From the NCBI RefSeq assembly GCF_007860175.1, contig NZ_SJPX01000004.1, positions 744,001 to 808,000 on the forward strand: 64,000 nucleotides of DNA, written 5' to 3'. Below the pieces are notes generated by a model. That model had not been told where the DNA came from, made no database searches, and saw nothing but the letters and a program-made list of their open reading frames with translations. Positions within the stretch are counted from its first letter, which is position 1. Every line of letters begins with the position of its first letter. Positions 17,226 through 26,466 of the stretch are shown here, one piece after another. The translations under genes were made by a program, and so were the position numbers. The DNA comes from Rubripirellula reticaptiva (GTDB lineage: Bacteria > Planctomycetota > Planctomycetia > Pirellulales > Pirellulaceae).

Positions 17226-18722
17226 TCAGTCATCGGCTGGTGCGCCGTCTTTGATCACGAACTTGGCTTGCAGCCTTGCCACCTCGGTGGCCAGGCCGGC
17301 TTGCTTTACGCTGGCAAGCACTTCGGCAAAGTCCTTGTAAGCATCCGGTGCTTCGTCCAGCGGGTACTGCCGGCAATTGCTCATCACGTCGTGCTCGGTC
17401 AGGTTGTTGTCGATCGTGTACTGGCTAAGCATCTTCTTGGCCTTCGTTCGGCTCATCCGCCGACCCGCGCCGTGATTGACGCTGAACGCCGAGTGCGACG
17501 CACCTGGCTTTGCCACCATCACGCTGGAGCCATCGCGGGGATTTCCGGGCAACAGAATCGGGTGTCCGGTTTCGGCGAATGGCGTGCGAGCGAGTCCGGG
17601 ATGTCCGGCAGGGAAGGCACGCGTCGCTCCTTTGCGATGTACCCACTGAGTTTGTCCGCCCACGTCTTCGCGGCGTACGATGTTGTGGCTGATGAAGTAG
17701 ACCAGATTGCCTTGCACGCTTGGGAAAACGTCTCGAAACGCCTCCAGCACCAATTGGTTGATCAGCAAGTGATTGACGGTCGCAAAATTAGCGCCCATCG
17801 CCATGTCGCAAAGGTACAGGCGGCCGTTTTCGGAATCAGCTTCGGCGTACACCAGTTGCGAATCACCGGCGGGAAAAGCGAGTCCTTGTTTTTGAAACGA
17901 AGATTTCATCGATCCGAATTGACCCATCGCCAGGTCGTGCCCAAGCCCGCGTGAACCACAGTGCGACAAGAACGCGACGTGTCCGTGCTGCAAGCCAAAT
18001 GACTCTGCGATAGCCCGGTTTTCGGGATCCTGATCGACATGAACGATCTCGGCTTCACCGAAATGATTGCCACCGCCATAGCTGCCCAGTTGTCGGTACT
18101 TGCTTTCCAGGCGGTCCAGGCTGTCGCGTTTGCGGCCCATCCATTCCAGTCTCGCCGCAAGCGTGTCCGACGAGCCGTCCGGCGCGGTGTGGAAAGCATC
18201 TTCGCATCGACCGGCCCAGTCCTTAGGGATTCCCAGTTTCTTGAGCACGTTCTTCGACGCGCCTTCGGTTGCGACTTGGAAACCGAGTCGACCATCGACG
18301 GTGCGGCTCTTGGGAACATGGCGCTGGCCGCGACCGGCGCCCGATGGAACTCGTTTGCCAATCGCTTGGATCAGTTTGCGCCGGACGGTGGGTTCTGCGA
18401 TTGCGTCGGCCGGAACGTTCGTTTGCAGCAGGCTCATACTGCACTTGATGTCGACACCAACTGGGCCGGGATAAACATGCGTCGGTGAAACCATCACACA
18501 GCCCACCGGCGCACCATAGCCGACGTGGGCATCGGGATTCAGAACCACGTCCGAGACGCCCGGTGCCAAGCGACAGTTGATCGCTTGCGTCAGCGTTTGG
18601 TCGTCAAACGTTTGGCGAATCGCGTTGTTACCAATCACCCGGATCGGGCTATGGGTATCGCCGACATTCAGTTCGGCGGTCGATTCGCCAGTGATCGTCA
18701 GCATTTGGTTGGTCGTGTCCAT
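17226..18722 (-). CDS. rtcB: RNA-splicing ligase RtcB family
   Basis: GTP/Mn-dependent ligase joining 2',3'-cyclic phosphate (or 3'-phosphate) and 5'-OH RNA ends. Landmarks: PDAHVGYGAPVGCV (usual PDVHLGKG), GPVGVDIKCSM with the metal-binding Cys, GSYGGGNHFGE, SHCGSRGLGH, an HNIVRRE segment, HRKGATRAF and the guanylylation site VNHGAGRRMSR near residue 424. 498 residues, slightly longer than E. coli RtcB (408), mostly through N-terminal residues and an insertion after residue 110. No archease or RtcA gene lies adjacent. Transcribed away from the spermidine-synthase-like gene. Confidence 0.93.
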   Translation of the reverse strand: MDTTNQMLTITGESTAELNVGDTHSPIRVIGNNAIRQTFDDQTLTQAINCRLAPGVSDVVLNPDAHVGYGAPVGCVMVSPTHVYPGPVGVDIKCSMSLLQTNVPADAIAEPTVRRKLIQAIGKRVPSGAGRGQRHVPKSRTVDGRLGFQVATEGASKNVLKKLGIPKDWAGRCEDAFHTAPDGSSDTLAARLEWMGRKRDSLDRLESKYRQLGSYGGGNHFGEAEIVHVDQDPENRAIAESFGLQHGHVAFLSHCGSRGLGHDLAMGQFGSMKSSFQKQGLAFPAGDSQLVYAEADSENGRLYLCDMAMGANFATVNHLLINQLVLEAFRDVFPSVQGNLVYFISHNIVRREDVGGQTQWVHRKGATRAFPAGHPGLARTPFAETGHPILLPGNPRDGSSVMVAKPGASHSAFSVNHGAGRRMSRTKAKKMLSQYTIDNNLTEHDVMSNCRQYPLDEAPDAYKDFAEVLASVKQAGLATEVARLQAKFVIKDGAPADD

Positions 18723-18856
18723 CGCGACATTAGACCGTGCTTGCGCGGATCAGGTTCACCGGTCCAAAGTGAAATCGCCGAAATCCATCGTGTATAACTC
18801 AAACGACTTCTCCCGGCTTCGGGACTCTTGAATCCTCTCAAATTGCTGCATCAACG

Positions 18857-19582
18857 ATGAAACCATCCAAGCTCGAAATCCTTGCCTACGAGGACACGTC
18901 GCTTGGACCGCTGTGTTTACGTCGGCGTGAATTGCTTTCGGAACCCGGCACGATCGTGACCGAAGTGACGCTCAATCACGAGTTTCTGATGAGCAGTTAC
19001 AACACGGACTCGGAACGCGAGATTTCCAGCCGAGCGATCTTTCATCACGGCGGAAGCGGACTCAGCGCGTTGATTGGTGGACTGGGGTTGGGGTACACCG
19101 CCGCCGAAATGCTTCGTCACGATCAAGTTGAATCGGTCGAGGTGGTTGAGTTTCTGCAGCCCGTGATTGACTGGATGAATGATGGACTCGTTCCGTTGTC
19201 GAGCACCATCAGCGGCGACGAACGTTTGATCGTCACGCGTGGTGACGTCTATGGTCGCTTGATGGATCCACCCGGCACTCTGTTCGACGTGATCGTGATC
19301 GACGTCGATCATTCACCCGCCGATACGCTTGATGAAAACGAGCATCCGTTTTATACCGGACCAGGACTGGCAAAAGCGAAGCAACACCTCAGGCCCGGCG
19401 GCGTGCTGGCCGTCTGGTCGTATGCCCAAAGCAGTTCCTTTTCTAGCAACCTAGAAAACGCCTTCACCCGAGTCTCCGTAGAACCGATCACCACCGAAAA
19501 TAAAATGGTAGGTCACCAGCAAACCGATTGGCTGTTCTTTGCCAGCGATCCTGCCGATTTAGAGGCACCGCAACAACGGTAG
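18857..19582 (+). CDS. spermidine-synthase-like methyltransferase-fold protein
   Basis: Rossmann-fold protein of the polyamine aminopropyltransferase family. GGLGLGYTAAEMLR (near residue 74) is the nucleotide-site glycine motif, VESVEVVEFLQPVIDW supplies the acidic residue after strand 2, and DVIVIDVDHSP resembles the DVIIVDSSDP motif of SpeE, though the second Asp context differs. The strand-rich N-terminal SpeE domain is short. Because the substrate residues are changed, aminopropyl transfer is not certain; family assignment is safer than function. Confidence 0.75.
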   Translation: MKPSKLEILAYEDTSLGPLCLRRRELLSEPGTIVTEVTLNHEFLMSSYNTDSEREISSRAIFHHGGSGLSALIGGLGLGYTAAEMLRHDQVESVEVVEFLQPVIDWMNDGLVPLSSTISGDERLIVTRGDVYGRLMDPPGTLFDVIVIDVDHSPADTLDENEHPFYTGPGLAKAKQHLRPGGVLAVWSYAQSSSFSSNLENAFTRVSVEPITTENKMVGHQQTDWLFFASDPADLEAPQQR

Positions 19583-19748
19583 TCTTGGCAAGATCGGAGT
19601 AGCTAAGAAGGCTTTGTTGGTTCATTACTGCCGTTCCACGATCAGCACCGGGGACACACTCGGCTTTGCAAGCTGGTAATCTGGGAGACGTCAGGCTGGC
19701 AGTGTTCGCCCAGCTAATCCGTTCGTCTTTGCAATCGCGTGTACTGCT

Positions 19749-20732
19749 ATGTCGCCTTCCATTCGCTTCGTTTTCCTGGTGTCCATGATGGTTGCCGCTT
19801 CGGTTTGCGAAAACGCAGATGCGCAAACGGCGACTGCAAAACCAAAAGCAAAGAAGAAACCGCCGACCCTGTTCGCTTGGGTCAATCCGTTGCCAGCGAA
19901 GCACCATCCGGCGGTTTCGCACGCGACGTTTGTTAGTCCTTCGATGAAAATCGATGTGGGATACACGATCTTGCTGCCGCCTGGCTACGAAGCCGAAACC
20001 ACTGCTAGGTTTCCCACACTGTATTACTTGCACGGCGGACGGCCCGGCAGTGAGACGAAATCGCTGGGGTTGGTTCCGCATTGGCATGATGCGATGGCGG
20101 GTGGCAAGGTTGCGCCGATGATTGTCGTGATGGTCAATGGCGGTCCGGTTAGCCACTACAACTTGCCAGATAAGCCGATGTCGGCCGGGGCGGACGTGTT
20201 CATCAAAGAACTGATCCCTCATATCGATTCGACTTACCGGACCGTTGCTGATCGAGGCGGCCGGGCCATCGAGGGGTTTTCGCAGGGGGGGCGTGGAACC
20301 ATGCGTTTGTCATTGCGGTATCCCGAATTGTTTTGCAGCGCCGCGCCGGGCGGTGGTGGGTACGAAACTGAAAAGCGCATCAGCCAATCTGGTGGTTTCG
20401 AAACTGACACGTTGAAATTTGCCGAAGGCGACAATGTCTGGGATCTTGCGCGGGCATATGCAGCCGAACGCCCCGAGCTAGGCGATCTCAATGCCACAAC
20501 ATCGGAAACCCGCGCCGCAGATTCGAAGCGGCCGTCGGTAGCTTGGGTGATTTACGTAGGGACGAAGGGGTTCAACTACGAAAACAACCTCGAGTACATG
20601 CGTTTTCTTGATTCGCTCGGCGTTCCCTACACTCGGCTCGTCGTACCCGACGTGCCTCACTCGGCGGTCGGTATTTACGAGAAGCAAGGTTTGGAAATCA
20701 TGCGATTTCATGCCGCTAATTTCGCCAGATAG
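19749..20732 (+). CDS. secreted esterase, alpha/beta hydrolase (esterase D/feruloyl esterase type)
   Basis: A signal peptide (residues 1-25, cleavage near NADA-Q) is followed by a Lys-rich spacer and the hydrolase fold: ILLPPGYE, PTLYYLHGGRPG (oxyanion region), DKPMSAGADVFIKELIPHID, the nucleophile elbow IEGFSQGGRG (Ser near residue 179) and a C-terminal DVPHSAVGIYEKQG supplying the His. Family members hydrolyse ester side groups of polysaccharides or S-formylglutathione; the secretion signal favours the former (inference). Stand-alone gene. Confidence 0.85.
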   Translation: MSPSIRFVFLVSMMVAASVCENADAQTATAKPKAKKKPPTLFAWVNPLPAKHHPAVSHATFVSPSMKIDVGYTILLPPGYEAETTARFPTLYYLHGGRPGSETKSLGLVPHWHDAMAGGKVAPMIVVMVNGGPVSHYNLPDKPMSAGADVFIKELIPHIDSTYRTVADRGGRAIEGFSQGGRGTMRLSLRYPELFCSAAPGGGGYETEKRISQSGGFETDTLKFAEGDNVWDLARAYAAERPELGDLNATTSETRAADSKRPSVAWVIYVGTKGFNYENNLEYMRFLDSLGVPYTRLVVPDVPHSAVGIYEKQGLEIMRFHAANFAR

Positions 20733-20833
20733 CCGTTTTGTGAAATAAATATTTAGAGAAGTCAACGAAATAAACCTTTGTGCGAGGCTTACGGTTTGAA
20801 ATCGGGCAATCCAATATGAATGTCGACATCGCG

Positions 20834-20845
20834 GCGAAATTTCGC
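20834..20845. promoter_or_regulatory. 12-bp palindrome upstream of glgP
   Basis: GCGAAATTTCGC is a perfect palindrome 63 nt before the glgP ATG, set inside a wider TGTCG...CGACA (20821-20849) inverted repeat. It could be an operator controlling glycogen breakdown; no regulator is known. Confidence 0.35.
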
Positions 20846-20908
20846 GACAATCTCGCCGACTTGCTTCACGATTAGCAAAACTTTCCCTTGCAAGGTGACC
20901 GAACGAAG

Positions 20909-23404
20909 ATGCTTGACCAAAAACAGGAATCGAAGCTAGCCAATTCGAACAACAATTTGAGCTCAGAGCTGCTGGCGTCATTGCCGGAGGAGATTCGTCG
21001 TCACTTGTATTTCACGCTCGGTCATTTCAGCGATAAGATCGACTCGCACTATTACTACCAAGCGCTTGCCAATGCGATCCGTGATCGTGTGACGACGCAT
21101 TGGCGAACGACCCGCAAGCGATTCGCGGAAAGCACGAACCGCAAGGTGCATTACTTCTCGTTGGAGTTCTTGTTAGGGCGGTCGCTCAACAATGCGATTC
21201 AGAACTTGGGGCTCGACGAAGAGAGTCGCCGAGCGCTTCACGCCTATGGATTGAAGCTGGAAGATATCGAAGAGGCCGAGCCCGATGCTGGACTTGGCAA
21301 CGGTGGTCTAGGCCGGTTGGCGGCGTGCTTCCTTGACAGTTGCGCAAACTTGGAACTGCCCGTCGTGGGTTACGGAATTCGTTACGAGTTCGGCATGTTC
21401 CATCAAACGATCAAAGACGGTCGCCAAGTTGAAGGCCCCGATCACTGGCTTCGTGATGGCAATCCGTGGGAAATTGAGCGTCCCGAGGATACTCGCACGA
21501 TCAAGTTCTACGGCCACACTCGTCGCGGTTTGGACGAAAATGGCAAGTCGTTCACCAAGTGGGTTGGGACTCATGACCTGTTGGCGGTTCCCTATGACAT
21601 GCCGATCCCTGGCTACAAGAACGAAACAGTCAACACGCTGCGTTTGTGGAAAGCTGCGGCGACCGACGTGTTTAACTTGGAAGAGTTCAATTCCGGCAAC
21701 TATCCCGATGCAGTCGTTCAAAAGAACAACGCCGAACAAATTTCGATGGTGTTGTACCCCAACGATGCCAGCGAAAACGGTAAAGAACTACGGCTGAAAC
21801 AACAGTACTTTCTGGTCTCGTCCAGCTTGCAAGACGTACTTGCGAAATGGGTCGAACAGCACGGCGAGGACTTCACCAAGTTTGGCGAGCTGAACTGTTT
21901 TCAGCTGAACGATACTCACCCGGCATCGGCCGTTCCTGAACTGATGCGTCTGTTAATGGATGAGCACGGTTTGTCATGGGACGAGGCTTGGAAGATCACG
22001 TCGAACTGCATGGCGTACACGAACCACACGTTGCTGCCCGAAGCACTCGAGCGATGGTCGGTGGGATTGTTCAGCCGATTGTTGCCACGGTTGTTGGAAA
22101 TCATCTTCGAAATCAACGAACGCTTTTTGGCGGACGTTGCCAAGCAGTATCCCGGCGATATGGAATTGCGTCGGCGAGTGTCGTTGGTCGAAGAAGGCGA
22201 TCATCCGCACATCCGGATGGCTTATCTATCCATCGTCGGTAGTTTTTCGGTCAACGGTGTGGCTGCCCTGCATACTGAATTGTTGAAGAGTGGTTTGTTC
22301 TCGGACTTCTATGCCATGTGGCCCAAGAAGTTCAACAACAAGACCAATGGCGTGACCCAGCGACGTTGGTTGTCACACTGCAACCCGGAACTTCGTGATC
22401 TGCTTTACGAAACGATCGGAACCGAATGGGAATCGAATCTCGAGCAAATGAGCAAGCTGTTGCCGCTCGCCGACGACGCGGCTTTCCAAGCGAAGTGGGC
22501 CGCGGTCAAGTTAAAGAACAAGAAACGTTTGGCCGATTACGTGCTATCCAATACCGGCGTAACTTTTGACCCCAACGCGATGTTCGATGTCCAAGTCAAA
22601 CGGATTCACGAATACAAGCGTCAACTGTTAAATGTCTTGCACGTTGTGCATTTGTACGATCGCATTCGTCGTGGCGATACCAGCGGCATGGTGCCACGAT
22701 GTGTTTTGATTGGCGGCAAGGCGGCCCCTGGCTATCACGTCGCTAAGCTGATCGTCAAATTGATCAACAACGTCGCCAGCGTTGTCAATTCGGATCCGAA
22801 GACGAAGGACATGTTGAAGTTGGTGTTCTTCCCCAACTATCGCGTGTCGTCGATGGAAATCATCTGTCCCGGCACTGAATTGTCAGAACAAATTTCGACG
22901 GCCGGCAAAGAGGCGTCCGGTACCGGTAACATGAAGTTCATGATGAATGGCGCTCTGACGATCGGAACGCTCGATGGTGCGAACATTGAAATTCGCGAAC
23001 AAGCCGGCGAAGACAATTTCTTTTTGTTTGGCATGGATGCGGCCGGTGTGGTCGAGGCCAAAAAGAGTTACAACCCTGATGCTATCATTGCGGGTGACGA
23101 TGACATCCGGCGTGTGATGGAATTGATCGAAGGCGGACACTTCAACGAGGCAGAGCCTGGTATCTTTGAATTGTTGACAAAGGGACTTCGGAATCCACAG
23201 GACCAGTGGCTAACCATCGGCGATTTCCGAAGCTACATCGATGCACAAGTCGAAGCAGAAGCAGCATACGCAGATCAAAAGAAGTGGAATCGCATGAGCA
23301 TCATCAATTCGGCGACGAGCGGATGGTTTTCCAGCGATCGAACGATCCAGCAGTACGCTGACGAAATTTGGAACGCGAAACCATTGCGAGACGGAAAGGC
23401 CTAA
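20909..23404 (+). CDS. glgP: glycogen/maltodextrin phosphorylase
   Basis: Releases glucose-1-phosphate from alpha-1,4-glucan ends. 831 residues, normal for GT35. Diagnostic parts: LGNGGLGRLAACFLDS near residue 130, FQLNDTHPA, TNHTLLPEALE, VKRIHEYKRQLLN and the PLP site EASGTGNMKFMMNGALTIGT (Lys near 677). ATG at 20909 is preferred over TTG at 20888; AAGGTG at 20892 is the possible ribosome binding site. malQ begins 7 nt after its stop, so both enzymes are made together for glycogen use. Confidence 0.97.
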   Translation: MLDQKQESKLANSNNNLSSELLASLPEEIRRHLYFTLGHFSDKIDSHYYYQALANAIRDRVTTHWRTTRKRFAESTNRKVHYFSLEFLLGRSLNNAIQNLGLDEESRRALHAYGLKLEDIEEAEPDAGLGNGGLGRLAACFLDSCANLELPVVGYGIRYEFGMFHQTIKDGRQVEGPDHWLRDGNPWEIERPEDTRTIKFYGHTRRGLDENGKSFTKWVGTHDLLAVPYDMPIPGYKNETVNTLRLWKAAATDVFNLEEFNSGNYPDAVVQKNNAEQISMVLYPNDASENGKELRLKQQYFLVSSSLQDVLAKWVEQHGEDFTKFGELNCFQLNDTHPASAVPELMRLLMDEHGLSWDEAWKITSNCMAYTNHTLLPEALERWSVGLFSRLLPRLLEIIFEINERFLADVAKQYPGDMELRRRVSLVEEGDHPHIRMAYLSIVGSFSVNGVAALHTELLKSGLFSDFYAMWPKKFNNKTNGVTQRRWLSHCNPELRDLLYETIGTEWESNLEQMSKLLPLADDAAFQAKWAAVKLKNKKRLADYVLSNTGVTFDPNAMFDVQVKRIHEYKRQLLNVLHVVHLYDRIRRGDTSGMVPRCVLIGGKAAPGYHVAKLIVKLINNVASVVNSDPKTKDMLKLVFFPNYRVSSMEIICPGTELSEQISTAGKEASGTGNMKFMMNGALTIGTLDGANIEIREQAGEDNFFLFGMDAAGVVEAKKSYNPDAIIAGDDDIRRVMELIEGGHFNEAEPGIFELLTKGLRNPQDQWLTIGDFRSYIDAQVEAEAAYADQKKWNRMSIINSATSGWFSSDRTIQQYADEIWNAKPLRDGKA

Positions 23405-23411
23405 AACAACG

Positions 23412-24929
23412 ATGCGTTTTCCAAGATCTTCTGGCGTTCTTTGTCACATCACCAGCCTGCCTGGTGAGTTTGGCATCGGCGACCTGGGGCCCGAAGCTTT
23501 TGCATTCGTCGATTTTTTGCAAGCTGCCGGCCAAGGCATCTGGCAACTCTTGCCGCTTGTCCCACCATCGGCCTGCAATTCGCCCTACAGTGGGTATTCG
23601 GCGTTTGCTGGAAACCCGTTGTTGATCAGTCCGCAGGCGTTGGTCGAGGACGGTTTGTTGGCACCGTCCGACATCAATCCGCCGGACGGTTTGACCGCCG
23701 ACCCGTCCAAGGTTGATTACGAAGCGGTGATCGCATTCAAGCGATCGGTGCTGCGGAAAGCGTTTGACAATTTTCAAGCAAGCGACCACCCGTTACTGCA
23801 AGTGGCGTTGGATCAATTCGTTGCCGGTGCGCCTTGGTTAGACGAGTTCGCACGGTTCGAAGCGTTGATGGATCACTTCGAGCACTCGGATTGGACTCAG
23901 TGGCCAATCGAGTTGGTGCGCCGCTTCTCGGATGCGATCGATAGTTGGGACTTGAAACTCAGAACCGAAATTGAGTTTTCTGAGTTTCAGCAGTTCATCT
24001 TCGATCGCCAATGGAAACGTTTGAAGAAATACGCCGGCGAGCGCGATGTGCTGATGTACGGCGACATGCCGATCTTTGTGGCACACGACAGTGCGGATGT
24101 TTGGGCGAACCAAGACTTGTTTGCGCTCGACATGTTTGGCAAGCCAACGCTGGTTGCTGGCGTTCCGCCGGACTACTTTAGTAAGACAGGCCAGTTGTGG
24201 GGCAATCCGCAGTATCGATGGGACGTTCTAGAGTCAACGGACTATTCCTGGTGGACGGCTCGTTTCCGCGGCGCGCTACAGCAATTTGACTTGCTTCGCG
24301 TCGACCACTTCCGTGGTTTTGAAGCCTATTGGGAAGTGCCGGCGAAAGCAAAGACTGCGGTCAGCGGTCGCTGGGTGACCGGCCCGGGCGCCAAGCCGTT
24401 CAATGCCGCTCGCACTAAATTGGGTGAGTTGCCGATCATTGCCGAGGACTTGGGAATGATCACCGAAGCGGTTCACGAACTTCGCGACGAACTCGGTTTC
24501 CCAGGGATGCGAGTTTTTCAGTTCGGTTTTGATAACGAAGACGACGACTTCCACCGCCCGTGTACCTATACCGAACGATCGGTCGCGTACACCGGCACGC
24601 ATGACAATGATACGTTGATGGGGTGGTACCGAAATCGTCATCCAAATCCCAATGCTCCTGATCCGTTGGATTCGGTCGTTACTGGTGACGAGGACGTTCA
24701 TTGGCAGATGATCGATTCGGTTTATCAATCGGCTTCTGATACCGCGATCGTTCCAATTCAGGATTTCTTGGGCCTTGGTAATGACGCCCGCATGAATATG
24801 CCTGGCGAAGCGAACGGCAATTGGGCGTGGCGTTTCCAGTCGGGCGTGCTGACGGACGAAATCGCAAGCCGTATGCGAGCGATGACGGAATCGAGCAACC
24901 GGATGGCCAAGCAACCGGCGGCTACCTGA
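23412..24929 (+). CDS. malQ: 4-alpha-glucanotransferase (amylomaltase)
   Basis: GH77 enzyme that transfers glucan segments and works with glycogen phosphorylase on short maltodextrins. The N terminus RSSGVLCHITSLPGEFGIGDLG is the family start. Catalytic residues appear in RVDHFRGFEAYW (nucleophile Asp near 298), IIAEDLGMI (acid/base Glu near 345) and GTHDNDTLMGWY (third Asp near 399). Length 505, normal. It ends 11 nt before the end of a convergent small gene. Confidence 0.96.
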   Translation: MRFPRSSGVLCHITSLPGEFGIGDLGPEAFAFVDFLQAAGQGIWQLLPLVPPSACNSPYSGYSAFAGNPLLISPQALVEDGLLAPSDINPPDGLTADPSKVDYEAVIAFKRSVLRKAFDNFQASDHPLLQVALDQFVAGAPWLDEFARFEALMDHFEHSDWTQWPIELVRRFSDAIDSWDLKLRTEIEFSEFQQFIFDRQWKRLKKYAGERDVLMYGDMPIFVAHDSADVWANQDLFALDMFGKPTLVAGVPPDYFSKTGQLWGNPQYRWDVLESTDYSWWTARFRGALQQFDLLRVDHFRGFEAYWEVPAKAKTAVSGRWVTGPGAKPFNAARTKLGELPIIAEDLGMITEAVHELRDELGFPGMRVFQFGFDNEDDDFHRPCTYTERSVAYTGTHDNDTLMGWYRNRHPNPNAPDPLDSVVTGDEDVHWQMIDSVYQSASDTAIVPIQDFLGLGNDARMNMPGEANGNWAWRFQSGVLTDEIASRMRAMTESSNRMAKQPAAT

Positions 24930-24940
24930 TTGGCCGGCGG

Positions 24941-25255
24941 CTAGACCGCTTGGCCAAACATCACGCTGAGCCCGGTCATCAATCGGTGCCAGTCGTTGAT
25001 CAGTTCGGCAACGTCGAATGACCCGGCGTCGGATCGGCCTTCGCCGCGGGTGCTGATTTTGATTTGGCTGTCCATCGTCAATAACGCCTCCATCGTTAGG
25101 TGGGCGCGGCGATCGTTCTCGCACAGTTCCATGTCGCTGTAGATCCAAATGTGGTCGCCCATGACATGGTCGACTAACTTTGTCGCGGCTTCAAATGCGT
25201 TCTCAGCGGCGATCACGATCGAACGAGTACCCGATTGAGCGTAGAATTTGGACAT
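24941..25255 (-). CDS. conserved-looking hypothetical protein, 104 residues
   Basis: I do not recognise this family. The frame extends upstream to 25393, but the coherent part begins at MSKFYAQSGTRSIVIAAENAFEAA (start 25255), with an alpha/beta pattern, a central ENAFEAATKLVDHVMGDHIWIYSD and a mixed C-terminal helix ending VMFGQAV. No signal peptide, metal motif or membrane span. It is divergent from the DUF188 gene with a 189-nt spacer and convergent with malQ. Confidence 0.55.
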   Translation of the reverse strand: MSKFYAQSGTRSIVIAAENAFEAATKLVDHVMGDHIWIYSDMELCENDRRAHLTMEALLTMDSQIKISTRGEGRSDAGSFDVAELINDWHRLMTGLSVMFGQAV

Positions 25256-25444
25256 CTTAAAACTTTCCGTGTTTGTGAGATTCGGGGGGCGGAGACTGTC
25301 GCGATCAAGGTTGTTTCCAAGCACCGTTTGCTTGCCCTCGACAGGAATCATGATCGGGGTGACCATTGACACGTCTGGTCCAGAGCCGACCAAGCTGGAT
25401 AAAACCCTTTTAGAAACACGTTTTTTGCTCGGGAGAACCCTCGT

Positions 25445-25939
25445 TTGATCATCTGGATTGATGCTGATGCAGCGCCAACTGACGTCAAAGAGATCGTTTT
25501 TCGGGCGTCCAAACGGTTGGGAATCGAAACCGTTTTGGTGGCCAATCGGCCGGTAACCGCAGCGCCGGGCTACGCGAACGTCCGCAGTGTCACGGTCCGC
25601 GAAGGGGCTGACGAAGCCGACCGGTACATCGTCATCACTTCCGACCCCGGTGACTTGGCGATCACGGCGGATGTGCCGCTGGCTGGTCTATTGGTCGAAA
25701 AGGGATTGTTCGTGATCGATCCGCGCGGCGAAGAGTACTCGCACGATACAATCGCGTCTCGCTTGTCCATTCGAAACTTCATGGACGACCTGCGCGGCGA
25801 AGGGATGACCGTCGGATACACGTCGCCGTACAGTCCGAGCGACAAGAAGGCGTTTGCATCGACCTTTGATCGATTGCTGACCAAGGCCATTCGCAAGGCC
25901 GAGCGCAAACAAGCGACCGAAACAAAGCCCAGCGAATGA
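25445..25939 (+). CDS. UPF0178 (DUF188) family protein, YaiI/YqxD-like
   Basis: PIN-like fold family of unknown function. [22 protein letters not shown] matches the family start (usual IWVDADACPxxxK; here Ala stands in place of Cys). Further motifs: [29 protein letters not shown] and [19 protein letters not shown]. The acidic residues typical of PIN-like nucleases are kept. It starts with TTG at 25445; no better start exists downstream before the conserved DAD motif. Its stop overlaps the next gene by ATGA, so the two are translationally coupled. Confidence 0.9.
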   Translation: MIIWIDADAAPTDVKEIVFRASKRLGIETVLVANRPVTAAPGYANVRSVTVREGADEADRYIVITSDPGDLAITADVPLAGLLVEKGLFVIDPRGEEYSHDTIASRLSIRNFMDDLRGEGMTVGYTSPYSPSDKKAFASTFDRLLTKAIRKAERKQATETKPSE

Positions 25940-26457
25940 ACCAAACCGACGCAAAAACGCAAGCCGAAGAAGACGCCGAAGATCGCCTCGCAACGGCGTA
26001 CCACGAAGCCGGCCATGCCGTGATGGCAATTCTGTTGGACCGGCCGATCCAGAAAGTGACGATTGAGCCTGCCAAAATGATTGCTGGTGGTCTGCGACTG
26101 GGCGCTTGCCAGTTGCAAAAGAAACGGGCCCGAGGTTCGCATGATTGGCTAGAAGATGAAGTCTTGATTCTGTTTGCCGGCATGGTGGCAGAATCCCACT
26201 TCACAGGAAAATACTGCGTCGTGGGTGCGTCGGACGACCTGCGTTCGATCAACCGGTTGATACGATCACGCCCGGGCAGCGAACGACAACTGCAACGAAT
26301 CCAAAGACGCTTTCTTGACAAAGCCGAGCATATTTTGCGAGATGATGGCCATGCGGCGGCAGTCCGGATGATCGCGGATGAACTTGTTGAAAAAACAACC
26401 ATCAGTGGTCGTGCCGTACGACACTTTTTAGACCAAGCGATCAAACAAGCACCCTGA
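25936..26457 (+). CDS. stand-alone FtsH-type (M41-like) zinc metallopeptidase domain
   Basis: 173-residue protein with [17 protein letters not shown] near residue 23 (HExxH zinc motif) and, about 50 residues later, [26 protein letters not shown], which parallels the GGRVAEExxFG...GASNDLxxAT region of FtsH, where the Asp is the third zinc ligand. The AAA ATPase and membrane domains of FtsH are absent, so it would cleave without its own unfoldase. The ATG overlaps the DUF188 stop (ATGA); tex starts 9 nt after its stop. Role unknown; the operon suggests a link to RNA metabolism (inference). Confidence 0.8.
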   Translation: MNQTDAKTQAEEDAEDRLATAYHEAGHAVMAILLDRPIQKVTIEPAKMIAGGLRLGACQLQKKRARGSHDWLEDEVLILFAGMVAESHFTGKYCVVGASDDLRSINRLIRSRPGSERQLQRIQRRFLDKAEHILRDDGHAAAVRMIADELVEKTTISGRAVRHFLDQAIKQAP

Positions 26458-26466
26458 GAAATCACC

